NCBI RefSeq assembly: GCF_900103585.1
Contig: NZ_FNHV01000024.1
Location: 1 to 64,000 of the forward strand
Length of the DNA stretch: 64,000 nucleotides
Direction: 5' to 3'
Source of the DNA: Streptomyces sp. cf386
Lineage (GTDB): Bacteria > Actinomycetota > Actinomycetes > Streptomycetales > Streptomycetaceae
A model generated the notes under the pieces. The model was not told the origin of the DNA. It did no database searches and saw only the letters and a list, made by a program, of their open reading frames with translations. The position numbers and the translations under genes are program-made. This document shows, piece by piece, positions 33,963-42,008 of the stretch; within the stretch, counting starts at the first letter, position 1; each line of letters opens with the position of its first letter.

Positions 33963-34595
33963 ATGTCATGGACGCGGACCTTTCTCGCCGCGCTCGCGGT
34001 CTGTGCCCTGCTGCTGACCGGAACCGCGGGCTGCGGCTCCGGTGCTGCCCGGGAACAGGGGGCGAACGGGGTGTCGCCCTCCCCGGTGGGCAAGGTCCTC
34101 GACGACACCGACGACGAGGGGCGGCACTACCGGGAGGTCGGCGAGGGAAATGCCCCCGAGGTCGGCATAGAGGTGCAGCCGGACCCGGGCGTCGACGGCA
34201 GCTGGGACGTACGGCTGACCCTGCACGGCTTCCGCCTCTCGCCCGCGGGCGCGCGGTCGCGGGCGGTGGCCGGCCGCGGGCTTGCGTACCTCTTCGTGGA
34301 CGGCCGGCTCGTCACCCGGCTGCGCACCCCCGAGTACCGCCTCTCCGCCGGCCTCCTCCCGCGCGGCACACACCAGGTCACCGTGCGGCTGTACGCCGAC
34401 GACGGCACGGTGTGGGCGGTGGACGGCGAGCCCGTCGAGCGCACGGCCGCCCTCACGGCATCGGAGGCGGAGACGGCCGCGACCACGACATCGGCATCGA
34501 CGTCGAAACCGTCCCCTGCGGCCCTGAGTGCGCCGGGTGCCCGCTCCCGTACCGGGGGGCGAGGTTCACCGGAACGATCCGGAGAGGCATCATGA
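33963..34595 (+). CDS. Putative lipoprotein of unknown function
   Basis: The 210-residue precursor has a lipoprotein signal with the lipobox TAGC, modified cysteine C24. The mature part contains a beta-rich domain (VGIEVQPDPGVDGSWDVRLT to HQVTVRLYADDGTVWAVDGEPV) reminiscent of immunoglobulin-like folds seen in actinobacterial surface proteins. A C-terminal tail is rich in S, T, A and R and is probably disordered. The stop overlaps the TetR start by four bases (ATGA), which suggests coupling and a functional link. I do not recognise a named family. Confidence 0.78.
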   Translation: MSWTRTFLAALAVCALLLTGTAGCGSGAAREQGANGVSPSPVGKVLDDTDDEGRHYREVGEGNAPEVGIEVQPDPGVDGSWDVRLTLHGFRLSPAGARSRAVAGRGLAYLFVDGRLVTRLRTPEYRLSAGLLPRGTHQVTVRLYADDGTVWAVDGEPVERTAALTASEAETAATTTSASTSKPSPAALSAPGARSRTGGRGSPERSGEAS

Positions 34596-35206
34596 ACCCC
34601 GTGCCCCACCCCGCATCGCTTCGCCGGGCGCCCGTGCAGCGGCGCAGTGCCGAACGGCTCACCCGGATCCTCGACGCCTGCGCCGACCTCCTCGACGAGG
34701 TCGGCTACGACGACCTGAGCACCCGGGCCGTCGCCCAGCGTGCCGGCGTCCCCATCGGCTCGGTCTACCGCTTCTTCGGCAACAAGCGGCAGATGGCCGA
34801 CGCCCTCGCCCAACGCAACCTCGAGCGCTACACCGCCCGTGTCACCGAGCGCCTCAAGGGGGCCGGGGACGGAGGCTGGCGCGCGGCCATGGACGTCGTC
34901 CTCGACGAGTACCTCGCCATGAAGCGCACCGCGCCCGGCTTCTCCCTCGTCGACTTCGGCAACCAGATCCCGGTCGGCACCCGCAGCGAACCCAACCACC
35001 GTGTCGCCGACCGCCTCACCGAACTGCTCTCCGGCTACCTCGAACGCGAGCCGGACGGCGATCTGCGCCGCACCTTCCTCATCGCCGTCGAGACCGCCGA
35101 CACCCTGGTTCACCTCGCCTTCCGGATGGCACCGAACGGCGACGAGCGGATCATCGAGGAGGCGCGCGAGATGCTGCGGGCGTATCTGGCGCGGGTGCTG
35201 GACTGA
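34592..35206 (+). CDS. TetR-family regulator
   Basis: The 204-residue protein has a helix-turn-helix in LLDEVGYDDLSTRAVAQRAG followed by VPIGSVYRFFGNKRQMADAL, and a C-terminal ligand domain. The ATG overlaps the stop of the lipoprotein gene. Downstream, 79 bases after its stop, a perfect 8-2-8 palindrome precedes the molybdopterin oxidoreductase gene and is a good operator candidate for it or a relative. The ligand is unknown. Confidence 0.9.
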   Translation: MNPVPHPASLRRAPVQRRSAERLTRILDACADLLDEVGYDDLSTRAVAQRAGVPIGSVYRFFGNKRQMADALAQRNLERYTARVTERLKGAGDGGWRAAMDVVLDEYLAMKRTAPGFSLVDFGNQIPVGTRSEPNHRVADRLTELLSGYLEREPDGDLRRTFLIAVETADTLVHLAFRMAPNGDERIIEEAREMLRAYLARVLD

Positions 35207-35284
35207 CCGTCCCGTGCCACTGGTCTTCCCGGACCGGCGGTTCGCGAATTTCCGAGCTCACCCCCGGAGAGGACTCCCCACCCT

Positions 35285-35302
35285 GCATACCGGTCGGTAT
35301 GC
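35285..35302. promoter_or_regulatory. Perfect palindrome GCATACCG-GT-CGGTATGC
   Basis: An 8-2-8 dyad lies 49 bases before the molybdopterin oxidoreductase start and 79 bases after the TetR stop. The core CATACCG-N2-CGGT also occurs at 46612-46625 and 63327-63340. It resembles the ACCG-rich operators of TetR-family regulators. Confidence 0.75.
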
Positions 35303-35350
35303 TCGGCATCGAGTCCGCGCGTCATCGCTGCCGCCACCCCGGGAGGACCC

Positions 35351-37588
35351 GTGTCCCGCACCGCACTGCGTATCTGTCCCCTGTGCGAGGCCACCTGCGG
35401 CCTGACCCTCACCATCGAGGGAACCGAGGTCACCGGCGCCCGCGGCGACCGTGACGACGTGTTCAGCAAGGGGTTCATCTGCCCCAAGGGCGCCTCCTTC
35501 GGTGCCGTCGACGGCGACCCCGACCGGCTGCGCACACCGCTGGTGCGCAAGGACGGCGAGCTGCGCGAGGCCACCTGGGAGGAGGCCTTCGACGCGGTGG
35601 CCGCCGGTATCCGCCCGGTGGTCGAGCGGTACGGGCCGAACTCGGTGGGCATCGTGCTCGGCAACCCGAACGTGCACACCATGGCCGGCGCCCTCTACCC
35701 GACGGTCCTGCTCGCCGGACTGCGCACCCGCAGCCTCTTCACCGCGTCCACCGTCGACCAGATGCCCAAGCACGTCTCCAGCGGACTGCTCTACGGCGAC
35801 GCCAACGCGATCCCCGTCCCCGACCTCGACCACACGGACCACCTGCTGCTGATCGGCGCCAACCCGCTGGAGTCCAACGGCAGCCTGTGCACCGCGCCCG
35901 ACTTCCCGGGCAAGCTCAAGGCGCTGAAGGCCCGCGGCGGCACCCTCACCGTCATCGACCCGCGCCGCACCCGCACCGCCAAGCTCGCCGACCGGCACCT
36001 CGCGATCCGCCCCGGCACCGACGCGCTGCTGCTGGCCGCGATGGCGTACGTCCTGTTCGAGGAAGACCTCGTGGACACGGGCGAGCTGACCCCGCACCTC
36101 CAGGGGCTCGATGAACTCCGGGACGCCGTACGGGACTTCACCCCCGAAGCCGTGGCCGCCGCCTGCGACATCGACGCCGGCACCATCCGCACCCTCGCCC
36201 GCGAACTCGCCGCCGCGCCGACCGCCGCCGTCTACGCCCGCATCGGCAGCTGCACCGTCCCGCACGGCACCCTCGCCAGCTGGCTGGTCGACGTACTCAA
36301 CATCCTCACCGGCAACCTCGACCGCCCCGGCGGCGCCCTCTTCCCCCAGGCGGCCACCGACCGGACGCCCCGACCCGCGGGACCCGGCCACGGCTTCGCG
36401 CTGGGGCGCTGGCACTCCAGGGTCAGCCGGCACCCGGAAGCCAAGGGCGAGCTGCCGATCTCCGCGCTCGCCGAGGAGATCGACACCGCGACCGAGGAGG
36501 GCGAGCCGATCCGGGCCGTCATCGCCGTCGCCGCCAACCCCGTCCTGTCCGTGCCCGACGGCGACCGGCTCGACAAGGCCCTCGACTCGCTCGACTTCAT
36601 GGTCAGCGTCGATCCGTATCTCAACGAGACCTCGCGCCACGCCCACGTCGTGCTGCCGCCGCCCCCGCCCTCGCAGAGCCCGCACCACGACTTCGCCTTC
36701 AACACCCTCGCTGTCCGCAACCAGGTCCGCTACAACCGGCCCGCCGTCCCGCTGGAGCCCGGCCGTATGGCCGAGACGGAGATCCTGGCGCGGCTGATCC
36801 TCGCCGCGACCGGGATGCATGGCGCCGATCCTTCGGCCGTCGACGACCTGGTCATCGGGCAGACCCTCGGCAAGGCGGTGAAGGAGCCGCACTCCCCGGT
36901 GCACGGCCGTGACCCACAGGAGCTCGCCGCACAGCTCGCCGGTGTCACCGGCCCCGAGCGCCGGCTCGACATGATGCTGCGCCTCGGCCCCTACGGCGAC
37001 GGTTTCGGCGTACGGCCCGACGGGCTGGGCCTGGACAAGCTGCTCGCGCATCCGCACGGCATCGATCTCGGCCCGCTCCGCTCCCGGCTGCCGCAGCCGC
37101 TGAAGACGGCAAGCGGCAAGGTCGAACTGCTGGCGCGGCCGATCGTCGACGATCTGCCGCGCCTGAGGCAGGCCCTGCACGAGCGCCCCGAGGGGCTCGT
37201 CCTGGTCGGCCGCCGCCATCTGCGCTCCAACAACAGCTGGATGCACAACGTCCCCGCCCTCACCGGCGGCACCAACCGCTGCACCCTGCACATCCACCCC
37301 GAGGACGCCGCCCGGCTCGGCGTGCGGGACGGGGCGCCCGTGCTGGTCAAGGGCGCCGGGGGAGAGGTCACCGCCCCCGCGGAGGTCACCGACGGCGTGC
37401 GGCCCGGTGTCGTCAGCCTGCCGCACGGCTGGGGACACGACCGGCCCGGCACCCGGCTGAACCACGCGCTGAAAGAACCCGGCGTCAACGTCAACCAGCT
37501 CCTCGACGGCAGCCTGCTCGACCCGCTGTCGGGCAACGCGGTCCTCAACGGCGTACCCGTAAAACTGGCCACCGGATCAGCGCTGTGA
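35351..37588 (+). CDS. Molybdopterin oxidoreductase with [4Fe-4S] cluster
   Basis: The 745-residue protein belongs to the DMSO-reductase/formate-dehydrogenase superfamily. The N-terminal [4Fe-4S] motif uses C9, C12, C16 and C44 (CPLCEATCG and GFICPKG). Molybdopterin-binding segments include LLLIGANPLESNGS and VIDPRRTRTAKLAD in the middle. The C-terminal domain binds the second pterin (SNNSWMHNVPALTGG, then LPHGWGHDRP). No Tat signal is visible, so it is cytoplasmic. The residue that ligates Mo is not obvious: the aligned region near NVHTMAGAL lacks a clear cysteine or selenocysteine. Relatives are annotated as molybdopterin oxidoreductase family; the substrate is unknown. Confidence 0.9.
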   Translation: MSRTALRICPLCEATCGLTLTIEGTEVTGARGDRDDVFSKGFICPKGASFGAVDGDPDRLRTPLVRKDGELREATWEEAFDAVAAGIRPVVERYGPNSVGIVLGNPNVHTMAGALYPTVLLAGLRTRSLFTASTVDQMPKHVSSGLLYGDANAIPVPDLDHTDHLLLIGANPLESNGSLCTAPDFPGKLKALKARGGTLTVIDPRRTRTAKLADRHLAIRPGTDALLLAAMAYVLFEEDLVDTGELTPHLQGLDELRDAVRDFTPEAVAAACDIDAGTIRTLARELAAAPTAAVYARIGSCTVPHGTLASWLVDVLNILTGNLDRPGGALFPQAATDRTPRPAGPGHGFALGRWHSRVSRHPEAKGELPISALAEEIDTATEEGEPIRAVIAVAANPVLSVPDGDRLDKALDSLDFMVSVDPYLNETSRHAHVVLPPPPPSQSPHHDFAFNTLAVRNQVRYNRPAVPLEPGRMAETEILARLILAATGMHGADPSAVDDLVIGQTLGKAVKEPHSPVHGRDPQELAAQLAGVTGPERRLDMMLRLGPYGDGFGVRPDGLGLDKLLAHPHGIDLGPLRSRLPQPLKTASGKVELLARPIVDDLPRLRQALHERPEGLVLVGRRHLRSNNSWMHNVPALTGGTNRCTLHIHPEDAARLGVRDGAPVLVKGAGGEVTAPAEVTDGVRPGVVSLPHGWGHDRPGTRLNHALKEPGVNVNQLLDGSLLDPLSGNAVLNGVPVKLATGSAL

Positions 37589-37664
37589 GCAGTGCAAAGC
37601 TGTGACCAGCAGTTTTGCGCTTATTGCTCGCATGTCAACGTCTTGTTAACGCCGTAGAGCGGGA

Positions 37665-37718
37665 CCTAACGTCATCCCACCGCCGGCCCTGGTGGGTCGT
37701 TCAAGGGCGAACGTTAGG
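37665..37718. promoter_or_regulatory. Inverted repeat CCTAACGT / ACGTTAGG before the citrate carrier
   Basis: CCTAACGT (37665-37672) is the exact complement of ACGTTAGG (37711-37718); 38 bases lie between them and the ATG is 9 bases beyond the right arm. It could fold in the mRNA leader and sequester the start, or be two half-sites for a regulator. A G/C-rich inner stem, CCCACCG near 37676 and GGTGGG at 37691-37696, would strengthen the hairpin. Confidence 0.5.
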
Positions 37719-37727
37719 TATCCACTC

Positions 37728-39137
37728 ATGCTGACCATCCTTGGCTTCGCCATGATCGCGACCTTCCTGGTCCTGATCATGATGAAGAAGATGTCGCCGA
37801 TCGCGGCGCTGGTGCTGATCCCGGCACTGTTCTGCGTCTTCGTCGGGAAGGGCGCCAAGCTCGGTGACTACGTCATCGAAGGCGTCACCAGCCTCGCCCC
37901 CACCGCGGCGATGCTGATGTTCGCGATCGTCTACTTCGGTGTGATGATCGATGTCGGTCTCTTCGACCCGATCGTGCGCGGGATCCTGAAGTTCGCCAAG
38001 GCCGACCCGATGCGGATCGTCGTCGGCACGGCGATCCTCGCCGCGATCGTCTCGCTCGACGGCGACGGCTCGACCACCTTCATGATCACGGTCTCGGCGA
38101 TGTACCCGCTGTACAAGCGCCTCAAGATGAGCCTGGTCGTGATGACCGGTGTGGCCGCCATGGCCAACGGCGTGATGAACACCCTGCCGTGGGGCGGCCC
38201 GACCGCCCGCGCCGCCACCGCGCTCAAGCTCGACGCCAGCGACATCTTCGTCCCGATGATCCCGGCCCTGCTCGTCGGCCTGCTGGGCGTCTTCGTCCTC
38301 TCGTACTTCCTGGGTCTGCGTGAGCGCAAGCGCCTGGGTGTGCTGACGCTGGACGAGGTCCTGGTGGAGGAGAAGGTCGAGGAGACCGAGGCGGTTCTCG
38401 TGGGCGCCGGCTCCGGTTCCGGCACGTCCGGCACGGACAAGGCCACCGGCGGCGCCGGCTCCGGCACCGACGCGGAGGACGACGACGAGGAGCGCTTCCA
38501 GGTCCTCGACCCCAACCGCGCCACCCTGCGCCCCAAGCTCTACTGGTTCAACGCCCTGCTCACGGTCGCCCTGCTCACCTGCATGATCATGGAGTGGCTG
38601 CCGATCCCGGTGCTGTTCCTGCTCGGCGCCGCGCTCGCGCTCACCGTGAACTTCCCGCACATCCCGGACCAGAAGGCCCGCCTCGCCGCCCACGCCGACA
38701 ACGTCCTGAATGTCTCCGGCATGGTCTTCGCCGCCGCCGTCTTCACCGGCGTCCTCCAGGGCACCGGCATGGTGGACCACATGGCCAAGTGGATGGTGGA
38801 CGTCATCCCCGAGGGCATGGGCCCGCACATGGCCCTGGTCACCGGCATCCTGAGCCTCCCGCTCACCTACTTCATGTCCAACGACGGCTTCTACTTCGGT
38901 GTCCTCCCGGTCCTCGCCGAAGCCGGCGCCGCGCACGGCGTCACCCCGCTGGAGATGGCCCGCGCCTCCCTGGTCGGCCAGCCGCTGCACATGTCGAGCC
39001 CGCTCGTCCCGGCCGTGTACGTCCTGGTCGGCATGGCCAAGGTGGAGTTCGGCGACCACACCAAGTTCGTGGTGAAGTGGGCGGCGCTCACCTGCCTCAT
39101 CATCCTCGCGGCCGGGATGCTGTTCGGCATCATCTGA
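37728..39137 (+). CDS. CitMHS-family citrate-metal/proton transporter
   Basis: The 469-residue protein has about a dozen membrane helices in two halves, starting MLTILGFAMIATFLVLIMMKK. Conserved blocks are SLDGDGSTTFMITVSAMYPL, GVMNTLPWGGPTARAATAL and, in the second half, YFMSNDGFYFGVLPVLAEAG. The family takes up citrate complexed to a divalent or ferric metal with protons. A hydrophilic loop of about 65 residues between the halves is rich in G, S, E and D (EDDDEERFQ). The ATG follows a leader inverted repeat; an in-frame GTG at 37692 is less likely. An MFS gene follows after 28 bases. Confidence 0.92.
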   Translation: MLTILGFAMIATFLVLIMMKKMSPIAALVLIPALFCVFVGKGAKLGDYVIEGVTSLAPTAAMLMFAIVYFGVMIDVGLFDPIVRGILKFAKADPMRIVVGTAILAAIVSLDGDGSTTFMITVSAMYPLYKRLKMSLVVMTGVAAMANGVMNTLPWGGPTARAATALKLDASDIFVPMIPALLVGLLGVFVLSYFLGLRERKRLGVLTLDEVLVEEKVEETEAVLVGAGSGSGTSGTDKATGGAGSGTDAEDDDEERFQVLDPNRATLRPKLYWFNALLTVALLTCMIMEWLPIPVLFLLGAALALTVNFPHIPDQKARLAAHADNVLNVSGMVFAAAVFTGVLQGTGMVDHMAKWMVDVIPEGMGPHMALVTGILSLPLTYFMSNDGFYFGVLPVLAEAGAAHGVTPLEMARASLVGQPLHMSSPLVPAVYVLVGMAKVEFGDHTKFVVKWAALTCLIILAAGMLFGII

Positions 39138-39165
39138 TCGTCAAGTACCGCTCCAGGAGGACCCG

Positions 39166-40404
39166 TTGATAGCGCCCGGTGGGAACCGCGGCTGGCTGCT
39201 CCGCCTCGTCATCGCCTTCAGCTTCGCGCAGGGGGCGGTGTCGATGGCCCGGCCCGCCGTCTCCTACCGGGCGCTCGCGTTGGGTGCCGACGAGCGGGCG
39301 ATCGGTGTGATCGCGGGGGTGTACGCCCTGCTCCCGCTGTTCGCCGCCGTCCCGCTGGGGCGCCGTACCGACCACGGCCGGTGCGCGCCCCTCCTGCCCG
39401 TGGGCGTGGTCCTGATATCCGGCGGCTGCGCCATGAGCGGCATCGCGGACTCCCTCTGGGCGATGGCCGTCTGGAGCGGGGTGATGGGCCTCGGTCACCT
39501 CTGCTTCGTCATCGGCGCCCAGTCGCTGGTCGCCCGCCAGTCCGCCCCGCACGAACAGGACCGCAACTTCGGCCACTTCACCATCGGCGCCTCCCTCGGC
39601 CAGCTGGTCGGCCCGATCGCCGCGGGCGCGCTGATCGGCGGCCGGGACATGGCGGGGACCAGCGCCCTCGCCCTGGTCGTGGCGGGCGCGGGCGGCGCGG
39701 TCGCGCTCACCTCGCTGTGGCGCATAGAGAGCCGTACGACGGCCAAGTCCCGCGAGGAACAAGGCGAACGCGTCAAGGTACGGCGCATCCTGCGCGCCCG
39801 GGGCGTGCCGGCCGGCATCTTCATCAGCCTCGCCGTGCTGTCCGCGACCGACATCCTCACCGCCTACCTCCCGGTGGTCGGCGAGCACCGGGGCATCGCG
39901 CCGTCCGTGATCGGCCTCCTGCTGAGCCTGCGCGCGGCGGCCACCATCGCGTGCCGCCTGGTCCTGACGCCGTTGCTGCGGCTGCTCGGCCGCACCCTGC
40001 TGCTGACCGTGACGTGTCTGCTGGCGGCCCTGCTGTGCGCCGGGATCGCGCTGCCGGTGCCGGTGTGGGCGCTGGCCCTGATGCTGGCGGTGCTGGGTTT
40101 CTGCCTCGGCGTCGGCCAGCCGCTGTCCATGACGACGGTCGTCCAGGCGGCCCCCGAGGGTGCCCGCTCCACCGCCCTCGCCCTGCGGCTGACCGGCAAC
40201 CGACTCGGCCAGGTCGCAGCTCCTGCGTCGGCCGGCCTGGTCGCGGGCGTCGCCGGGGTGGCGGCACCGTTCGTGATGCTGGGGGCGTTGCTGCTGCTGT
40301 CGGCGGGCGTCGCGGTGCGGACGCCGAAGCGGCCCGAGGGGCCCGGAGCGGCCACGCCGGAGCGGCCCAAGGGCTCGGGATTGCGCCGGACGAGCGATAT
40401 TTGA
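39166..40404 (+). CDS. MFS transporter
   Basis: The 412-residue protein has twelve predicted helices with the motif A-like LGRRTDHGR after helix 2. The N-terminal half includes MGLGHLCFVIGAQSLVARQ and the C-terminal half LGVGQPLSMTTVVQAAPEGA, typical of sugar/drug MFS exporters. The substrate is unknown. The start is a TTG preceded at six bases by AGGAGG. It follows the citrate carrier at 28 bases and ends directly in a strong hairpin, so the two form an operon. Confidence 0.9.
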   Translation: MIAPGGNRGWLLRLVIAFSFAQGAVSMARPAVSYRALALGADERAIGVIAGVYALLPLFAAVPLGRRTDHGRCAPLLPVGVVLISGGCAMSGIADSLWAMAVWSGVMGLGHLCFVIGAQSLVARQSAPHEQDRNFGHFTIGASLGQLVGPIAAGALIGGRDMAGTSALALVVAGAGGAVALTSLWRIESRTTAKSREEQGERVKVRRILRARGVPAGIFISLAVLSATDILTAYLPVVGEHRGIAPSVIGLLLSLRAAATIACRLVLTPLLRLLGRTLLLTVTCLLAALLCAGIALPVPVWALALMLAVLGFCLGVGQPLSMTTVVQAAPEGARSTALALRLTGNRLGQVAAPASAGLVAGVAGVAAPFVMLGALLLLSAGVAVRTPKRPEGPGAATPERPKGSGLRRTSDI

Positions 40405-40434
40405 CGACGCGCCGGAGGTCGTGCGGCGCGTCGT
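40404..40434 (+). terminator. 11-base hairpin terminator after the MFS gene
   Basis: ACGACGCGCCG (40404-40414) pairs exactly with CGGCGCGTCGT (40424-40434) around a 9-base loop. The first arm base is the last base of the MFS stop codon. It closes the citrate carrier/MFS operon. Confidence 0.82.
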
Positions 40435-40503
40435 GGTGCACGTGAAGGAGAGTCAGGCGAAAGAACGAATTGTATGAAAATCGTCTGAATCCGAGGAGCG
40501 TGT

Positions 40504-41223
40504 ATGCCCACCCTGACACCCTCACGTACCCTCCGCGCCCGTACGGGCGCCACAGTCGTCCTCACCGCCCTCGCCGTGGCGGGTGTGTCGTGGGTGGCGG
40601 CACCGACCGCGTCGGCCCAGGGGGAGAACGGCGACATCAGGATCCACCGCGAGGGCGTGCCCTACGGGGTCCCGAAGGACGACCCGGTGGTCTGCCGGTT
40701 CTACCTCGACGCCGTCAACTTCGACATCCTCGCGTCGATCGCGTACACCATCACGCCGCGGCCTCCGCTGCCCGCCGGTGCCACCGTCACCGGCGCCATC
40801 CAATTGGCAGGCGGTGCCGGTCACACCGAGGTGCTGGGGCTGGCGGACGGGCAGTACACGCTCACCTGGGTCGTGACGGGCATCCCTCCGAAGGAGAAGG
40901 TCTTCCGGGTCAGGTGCAATGACGACGACCGGCGGGAAGGCGGCAGGGGGGATGGGGACGGCGGCCCGCGCGGTCAGATCGAGGACAACGGGCGGGGCGG
41001 CGAAGGCGGCGACCGTGGCGACCGAGGTGACCGCGGCGAAGAAGGATGGGGCCGCGGCGACGACGACGGCCCGAGAGGCGGTGTGCACGCGGGCGGTGGC
41101 GGGCTCGGCGACACCGTGGCCGCGTACGCGCCGGTGGCCGGCGCCGGCCTGGTGGGCCTGGTAGCCGTCGGCGGAACCGTGTACGTCCGCAGGACCCGCC
41201 GGCAGCCCCATGGTGCCGCGTAG
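40504..41223 (+). CDS. Secreted surface protein coupled to the class F sortase
   Basis: The 239-residue precursor has a signal peptide (residues 1-38, ending APTASA) and a compact beta-rich domain of about 100 residues with cysteines in VVCRFY and FRVRCND. A glycine, aspartate and arginine repeat tail follows (GGDRGDRGDRGEEGWGRGDD). The C-terminus has GLGDTVAAYAPVAGAG, one hydrophobic helix and a basic end VRRTRRQ. This layout is that of a sortase-anchored protein, but no LPxTG- or LAxTG-like sequence precedes the helix. It overlaps the sortase gene by 14 bases and is likely its partner or substrate. Confidence 0.8.
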   Translation: MPTLTPSRTLRARTGATVVLTALAVAGVSWVAAPTASAQGENGDIRIHREGVPYGVPKDDPVVCRFYLDAVNFDILASIAYTITPRPPLPAGATVTGAIQLAGGAGHTEVLGLADGQYTLTWVVTGIPPKEKVFRVRCNDDDRREGGRGDGDGGPRGQIEDNGRGGEGGDRGDRGDRGEEGWGRGDDDGPRGGVHAGGGGLGDTVAAYAPVAGAGLVGLVAVGGTVYVRRTRRQPHGAA

Positions 41224-41863
41224 ACGCAGACGCAGGCCCTGGTACCGGACCCGCGCCTACCGCCTCGCCAGGACGGCCGTGCTGACGGCCGTCCTGGTGA
41301 CGGTGGTGGTCCAGTGCGAGGGACACGGTGACGCGACCGCGCCGACCGGGCCCGACGGCCGGCACGCCGTGGCAGCGGCCGAGCCCACACCTCCGCCCCG
41401 CCCGCTGCCGAGGTCCCGGCCGACGTCCGTCCGTATCCCGTCCCTGGGCATCGACGCCCCGGTCATGGGCCTCGGACTCACCGCGGCCCGGGAATTGGAG
41501 ACGCCGCCGGTCGACGACCCGAACCTCATCGGCTGGTACCGGGGCGGTCCCACACCCGGTGAGCCGGGCGTCGCGATCGCAGTGGGGCACCGCGACACCA
41601 CGACGGGCTCCGCCGTCTTCGCCGGGCTCGCCTCGGTGAAGCGCGGCAAGAAGATCGAGGCGCGGCGCGAGGACGGCCGTACCGCCGTCTACACGGTGGA
41701 CCGGGTGAAGGTGTATGACAAGGCGAGCTTCCCCGACAAGGAGGTCTACGGACCGAGCCGGCGCCCGGAACTGCGCGTGCTCACCTGTGGCGGCCTCTTC
41801 GACCGGCAGACGGGCTACACCAGCAACGTGGTGGTCTTCGCCCACCTGACCGCGACGAAGTGA
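41210..41863 (+). CDS. Class F sortase
   Basis: The 217-residue protein has one N-terminal membrane helix (about 19-36), a proline-rich spacer to about 70 and a sortase barrel. The catalytic triad is visible as H127 (AVGHRDT), C193 (VLTCGG) and R199 (FDRQ). The class F form is common in actinobacteria; such enzymes join a sorting motif to a cell-wall nucleophile or trim surface proteins. It overlaps the upstream secreted protein gene by 14 bases, suggesting a dedicated pair. A short hairpin follows. Confidence 0.9.
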   Translation: MVPRRRRRRPWYRTRAYRLARTAVLTAVLVTVVVQCEGHGDATAPTGPDGRHAVAAAEPTPPPRPLPRSRPTSVRIPSLGIDAPVMGLGLTAARELETPPVDDPNLIGWYRGGPTPGEPGVAIAVGHRDTTTGSAVFAGLASVKRGKKIEARREDGRTAVYTVDRVKVYDKASFPDKEVYGPSRRPELRVLTCGGLFDRQTGYTSNVVVFAHLTATK

Positions 41864-41933
41864 CCGATGACCGAGACGAACCGACCGACCCCTTCCCCGG
41901 CCGGGCACATTCCGTTAACTTCCGTGACTCACA

Positions 41934-41958
41934 GGCCCCGTACGACCCGCGCGGGGCC
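41934..41958. terminator. Short hairpin after the sortase gene
   Basis: GGCCCCG (41934-41940) and CGGGGCC (41952-41958) form a 7-base stem with an 11-base loop, about 70 bases beyond the sortase stop and about 50 bases before the ABC ATPase start. It is probably a terminator, but a role in the ATPase leader cannot be excluded. Confidence 0.5.
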
Positions 41959-42008
41959 CTCGAAACACGGAGCAGCGGCGCTCCGAACAGCCCCCGGGGG
42001 CAGCAGTC

